Assembly (NCBI GenBank): GCA_949358305.1
Contig: OX442318.1
Coordinates: 1,290,501-1,350,500 of the forward strand
Length of the DNA stretch: 60,000 nt
Direction: 5' to 3'
From: Strigamia acuminata
Lineage: Eukaryota; Arthropoda; Chilopoda; Geophilomorpha; Linotaeniidae
Position numbers and translations under genes: made by a program
The notes under the pieces: model-generated
The model's input: the letters and a program-made list of their open reading frames with translations, nothing else
Told to the model about the DNA's origin: nothing
The model's database searches: none
Shown: positions 56,870-60,000 of the stretch, one piece after another
How the letters are laid out: the number at the start of each line of letters is the position of its first letter
Position numbering within the stretch: position 1 is the first letter of the stretch

Positions 56870-59800
56870 CAAGTTTTGCAAGTTTTGCGCGCATCAAATC
56901 GTATGCGCGCCTATACTATTGCACGAGCGCATTGACGTGTGATGAACACCGACCACGTTTACGAAGTGAATTCGAGCTACAAAAGTATCGAGTCGCCATT
57001 CTATGATGGAAAAAAAAAATTAGGTGTAAACAAACAAAATAAAAACTTTAATATACAAGAAACGTACAATTCCACTCAACTTTGTTTCAAATTTTATTTA
57101 TTGGATCATTGAAAATAAACAGTAGTGTTGTGCACTGTACGCTTAAGTGTATACCGGCGATGCGTTGTTTTGTGGTGGGGATTTGCCTCAATAATTGATC
57201 TTTTCTCTTTGTTTGCAATATTTTTTTGGCCTTTTTTGTTGATTTTTCGGTTTGAAATTGTTTTTTTCCGGTGTAATTTAAGTGGTGGAAGGTTGTTGGC
57301 GTGTGTTGAGGGTAATTTTGGCGGTTTTTGGGTCGGGATTAGTGTTTTCTGCGATTTTTTATCGGTATTTGGGGTTTGATGCAGCGGATAGCGCATGCGA
57401 ATCGCCGTCGACCGTAGCATTAGCAATTGCAACCTGCCGCGCTATGCCACACAATGTGCCGCCGCGATAGGCCATCGAATCCGAATGTGTGTGATGCGAA
57501 ACGCGAGTACGCGCGCGGAGAACGCGCGGCAATGCTAGCAACAGGAGCGCAACTGCCCAAGAAATTGCTCAACAATAAAAGGCACGTGGAAGCACGTGCC
57601 TGAAACAATAGGCACTTCAAATAAAGTTATTGTTAAAAAACGGGCTTGAAAACCAACAATTACACAATAATTAAGGGGCAAGAAATGAACTTTGCTGCAA
57701 TGCAAAGTTCTCAAAATACAGAGAAATGAAAGTTACACTTGTATAAAGAATTGACAATGTTTGAAACCAATAAAAACTACAAAAACACACTTGTAAAAAA
57801 CCCAAAACAACCCCCAGAATGAATTATTTGACTCAAATTAACCCTAAAACAGTCTTGGAGGTCGTGCAGACGACAGAGTCGGATCGGAAGGTTGCTAAAA
57901 CCTGACGCCAAAACTAGCAATGGGACAGCTAGTTAGAAAACAGCTTTTTCATCAATCATGAACGCTGAAAACCTCAGCCAGGGGTAGAAAATGATGGAGA
58001 GAACGTTTTCGCCATCTAAAACGGTCTAAAACGGGTCTAAAATGCCTAAACCGGCGCCTGGAACGTGGCGCAGTTGTTGGGTCAAATATTGTCAAAAATC
58101 AGTGGAAATTTGTCAAATACTGGCAAAAATCTGCTGAAATTTGTCAAAAATTGCCAAATTTTGGCGCAAGTTACGTGAGGTTTGCGCGCATCCAACTATG
58201 ACAAAAAATCCATGCGTGTGCACGCGCGATTTACTGGCGCGTTGGAAGCGTTAAAATAAATTTTTCCAATATCTAACACAATTTGCACCGAATTATGGCA
58301 ATTTTTGACAAATTTACATGGATTTTTGCCAGTATTTGACAAATTTCCACGGATTTTTGACAATATTTGACAAATTCCAGACAAATTTCAGACAAATTTC
58401 AATTAATTTTAGAAATTTTATGAGAAATTTCAGCAAATGTTTGAGGATTGAGGAAATCTTCTGAAATTTGTCAAATATAGGCAAAAATCTTCTGAAATTT
58501 GTCAAATACAGGCAAAAATCTGCTGAAATTTGTCAAAAATTGCCCAAATTCCGTGCAAGTTTTGCAAGTTTTGCGCGCATCAAATCGTATGGGCGCCTAT
58601 ACTATTGCACGAGCGCATTGACGCGTGATGAACACCGACCACGTTTACGAAGTGAATTCGAGCTACAAAAGTATCGAGTCGCCATTCTATGATGGAAAAA
58701 AAAAATTAGGTGTAAACAAACAAAATAAAAACTTTAATATACAAGAAACGTACAATTCCACTCAACTTTGTTTCAAATTTTATTTATTGGATCATTGAAA
58801 ATAAACAGTAGTGTTGTGCACTGTACGCTTAAGTGTATACCGGCGATGCGTTGTTTTGTGGTGGGGATTTGCCTCAATAATTGATCTTTTCTCTTTGTTT
58901 GCAATATTTTTTTGGCCTTTTTTGTTGATTTTTCGGTTTGAAATTGTTTTTTTCCGGTGTAATTTAAGTGGTGGAAGGTTGTTGGCGTGTGTTGAGGGTA
59001 ATTTTGGCGGTTTTTGGGTCGGGATTAGTGTTTTCTGCGATTTTTTATCGGTATTTGGGGTTTGATGCAGCGGATAGCGCATGCGAATCGCCGTCGACCG
59101 TAGCATTAGCAATTGCAACCTGCCGCGCTATGCCACACAATGTGCCGCCGCGATAGGCCATCGAATCCGAATGTGTGTGATGCGAAACGCGAGTACGCGC
59201 GCGGAGAACGCGCGGCAATGCTAGCAACAGGAGCGCAACTGCCCAAGAAATTGCTCAACAATAAAAGGCACGTGGAAGCACGTGCCTGAAACAATAGGCA
59301 CTTCAAATAAAGTTATTGTTAAAAAACGGGCTTGAAAACCAACAATTACACAATAATTAAGGGGCAAGAAATGAACTTTGCTGCAATGCAAAGTTCTCAA
59401 AATACAGAGAAATGAAAGTTACACTTGTATAAAGAATTGACAATGTTTGAAACCAATAAAAACTACAAAAACACACTTGTAAAAAACCCAAAACAACCCC
59501 CAGAATGAATTATTTGACTCAAATTAACCCTAAAACAGTCTTGGAGGTCGTGCAGACGACAGAGTCGGATCGGAAGGTTGCTAAAACCTGACGCCAAAAC
59601 TAGCAATGGAACAGCTAGTTAGAAAACAGCTTTTTCATCAATCATGAACGCTGAAAACCTCAGCCAGGGGTAGAAAATGATGGAGAGAACGTTTTCGCCA
59701 TCTAAAACGGTCTAAAACGGGTCTAAAATGCCTAAACCGGCGCCTGGAACGTGGCGCAGTTGTTGGGTCAAATATTGTCAAAAATCAGTGGAAATTTGTC

Positions 59801-60000
59801 AAATACTGGCAAAAATCTGCTGAAATTTGTCAAAAATTGCCAAATTTTGGCGCAAGTTACGTGAGGTTTGCGCGCATCCAACTATGACAAAAAATCCATG
59901 CGTGTGCACGCGCGATTTACTGGCGCGTTGGAAGCGTTAAAATAAATTTTTCCAATATCTAACACAATTTGCACCGAATTATGGCAATTTTTGACAAATT

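Larger units (their letters stand above)
49262..60000. repeat. Array of a 1,686-bp unit, inverted about 53060
   Basis: Reference points repeat exactly every 1,686 bp: 50197 and 51883 (plus), 54248, 55934, 57620 and 59306 (minus). Units differ by only scattered substitutions. Each holds a block of degenerate AAATTTGTCAAATA / GGCAAAAATC motifs, a hairpin (GGCACGTGGAAGCACGTGCC) and an A-rich stretch with AATAAA. Short frames (60-108 codons) repeat with the unit and match no family I know. Confidence 0.95.

Noticed and set aside
50197-59306. 60-108 codon frames repeated in every unit (for example at 55420-55746 minus)
   Set aside because: Present on both strands and in overlapping frames; no domain, and the repeats explain their conservation.
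49262-60000. CRISPR array
   Set aside because: Units are 1,686 bp or contiguous 56-bp tandem copies with no unique spacers, in a eukaryotic context.

Overview
This is eukaryotic, intron-bearing, AT-rich DNA from an invertebrate metazoan. Arthropod-like is my best guess: there are Copia elements with a Drosophila-copia-style primer site, CCTAA-type telomere-like repeats inside one element, and a diverged DEG/ENaC channel locus. No prokaryotic signal is visible and I cannot name the species. The protein-coding backbone is one DEG/ENaC (amiloride-sensitive sodium channel, degenerin, pickpocket-type) locus on the + strand, roughly 8.1-36.3 kb. Its introns and flanks are packed with nested transposable elements.

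Layout. 1-3800: a minus-strand Copia element (LTR, PBS, leader and an open gag-PR-IN frame running off the left edge) that sits in a plus-strand Copia whose RT/RNase H half and 3' LTR follow (3803-6139). 6140-8146: repeats, a 722-bp TA-flanked MITE and the 5' flank of the channel gene. 8147-8900: channel exons 1-3. 8901-18767 (intron): an internally deleted Copia with intact LTRs and target duplication (9690-12696), an older minus-strand LTR-like segment, a long-TIR element (14568-16092), and a related plus-strand LTR-like segment carrying a hAT-type MITE. 18768-18860: exon 4. 18861-30551 (intron): a TIR element (19399-30249) carrying inverted TTTTGGTA arrays, interrupted by a 9.06-kb gag-only LTR retrotransposon with 1,901-bp LTRs. 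30552-36321: the remaining channel exons, with four TIR elements among them.

The key coding observation is exon 6 (30790-31540). It reads without a stop from the last extracellular part and pore helix (TM2) of one channel subunit, through a basic cytosolic linker, into TM1 and the early extracellular part of a second subunit. Paralogous downstream exons finish the second subunit at a stop at 36321. The locus therefore looks like a covalently linked tandem dimer of DEG/ENaC subunits.

36.3-47.8 kb holds decayed copies of this locus: scattered TM2, extracellular and TM1-proximal exon fragments in conserved order, then a near-identical copy of the promoter and exon 1 (47484-47816) that is cut off mid-exon.

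49.3-60 kb is a highly homogeneous array of a 1,686-bp unit arranged as a near-perfect palindrome: arms of about 3.76 kb around a 77-bp spacer at 53022-53098. Two mirrored arrays of a 56-bp repeat lie near the centre. The right arm continues as further head-to-tail units past the window end. I recognise no protein family in it.
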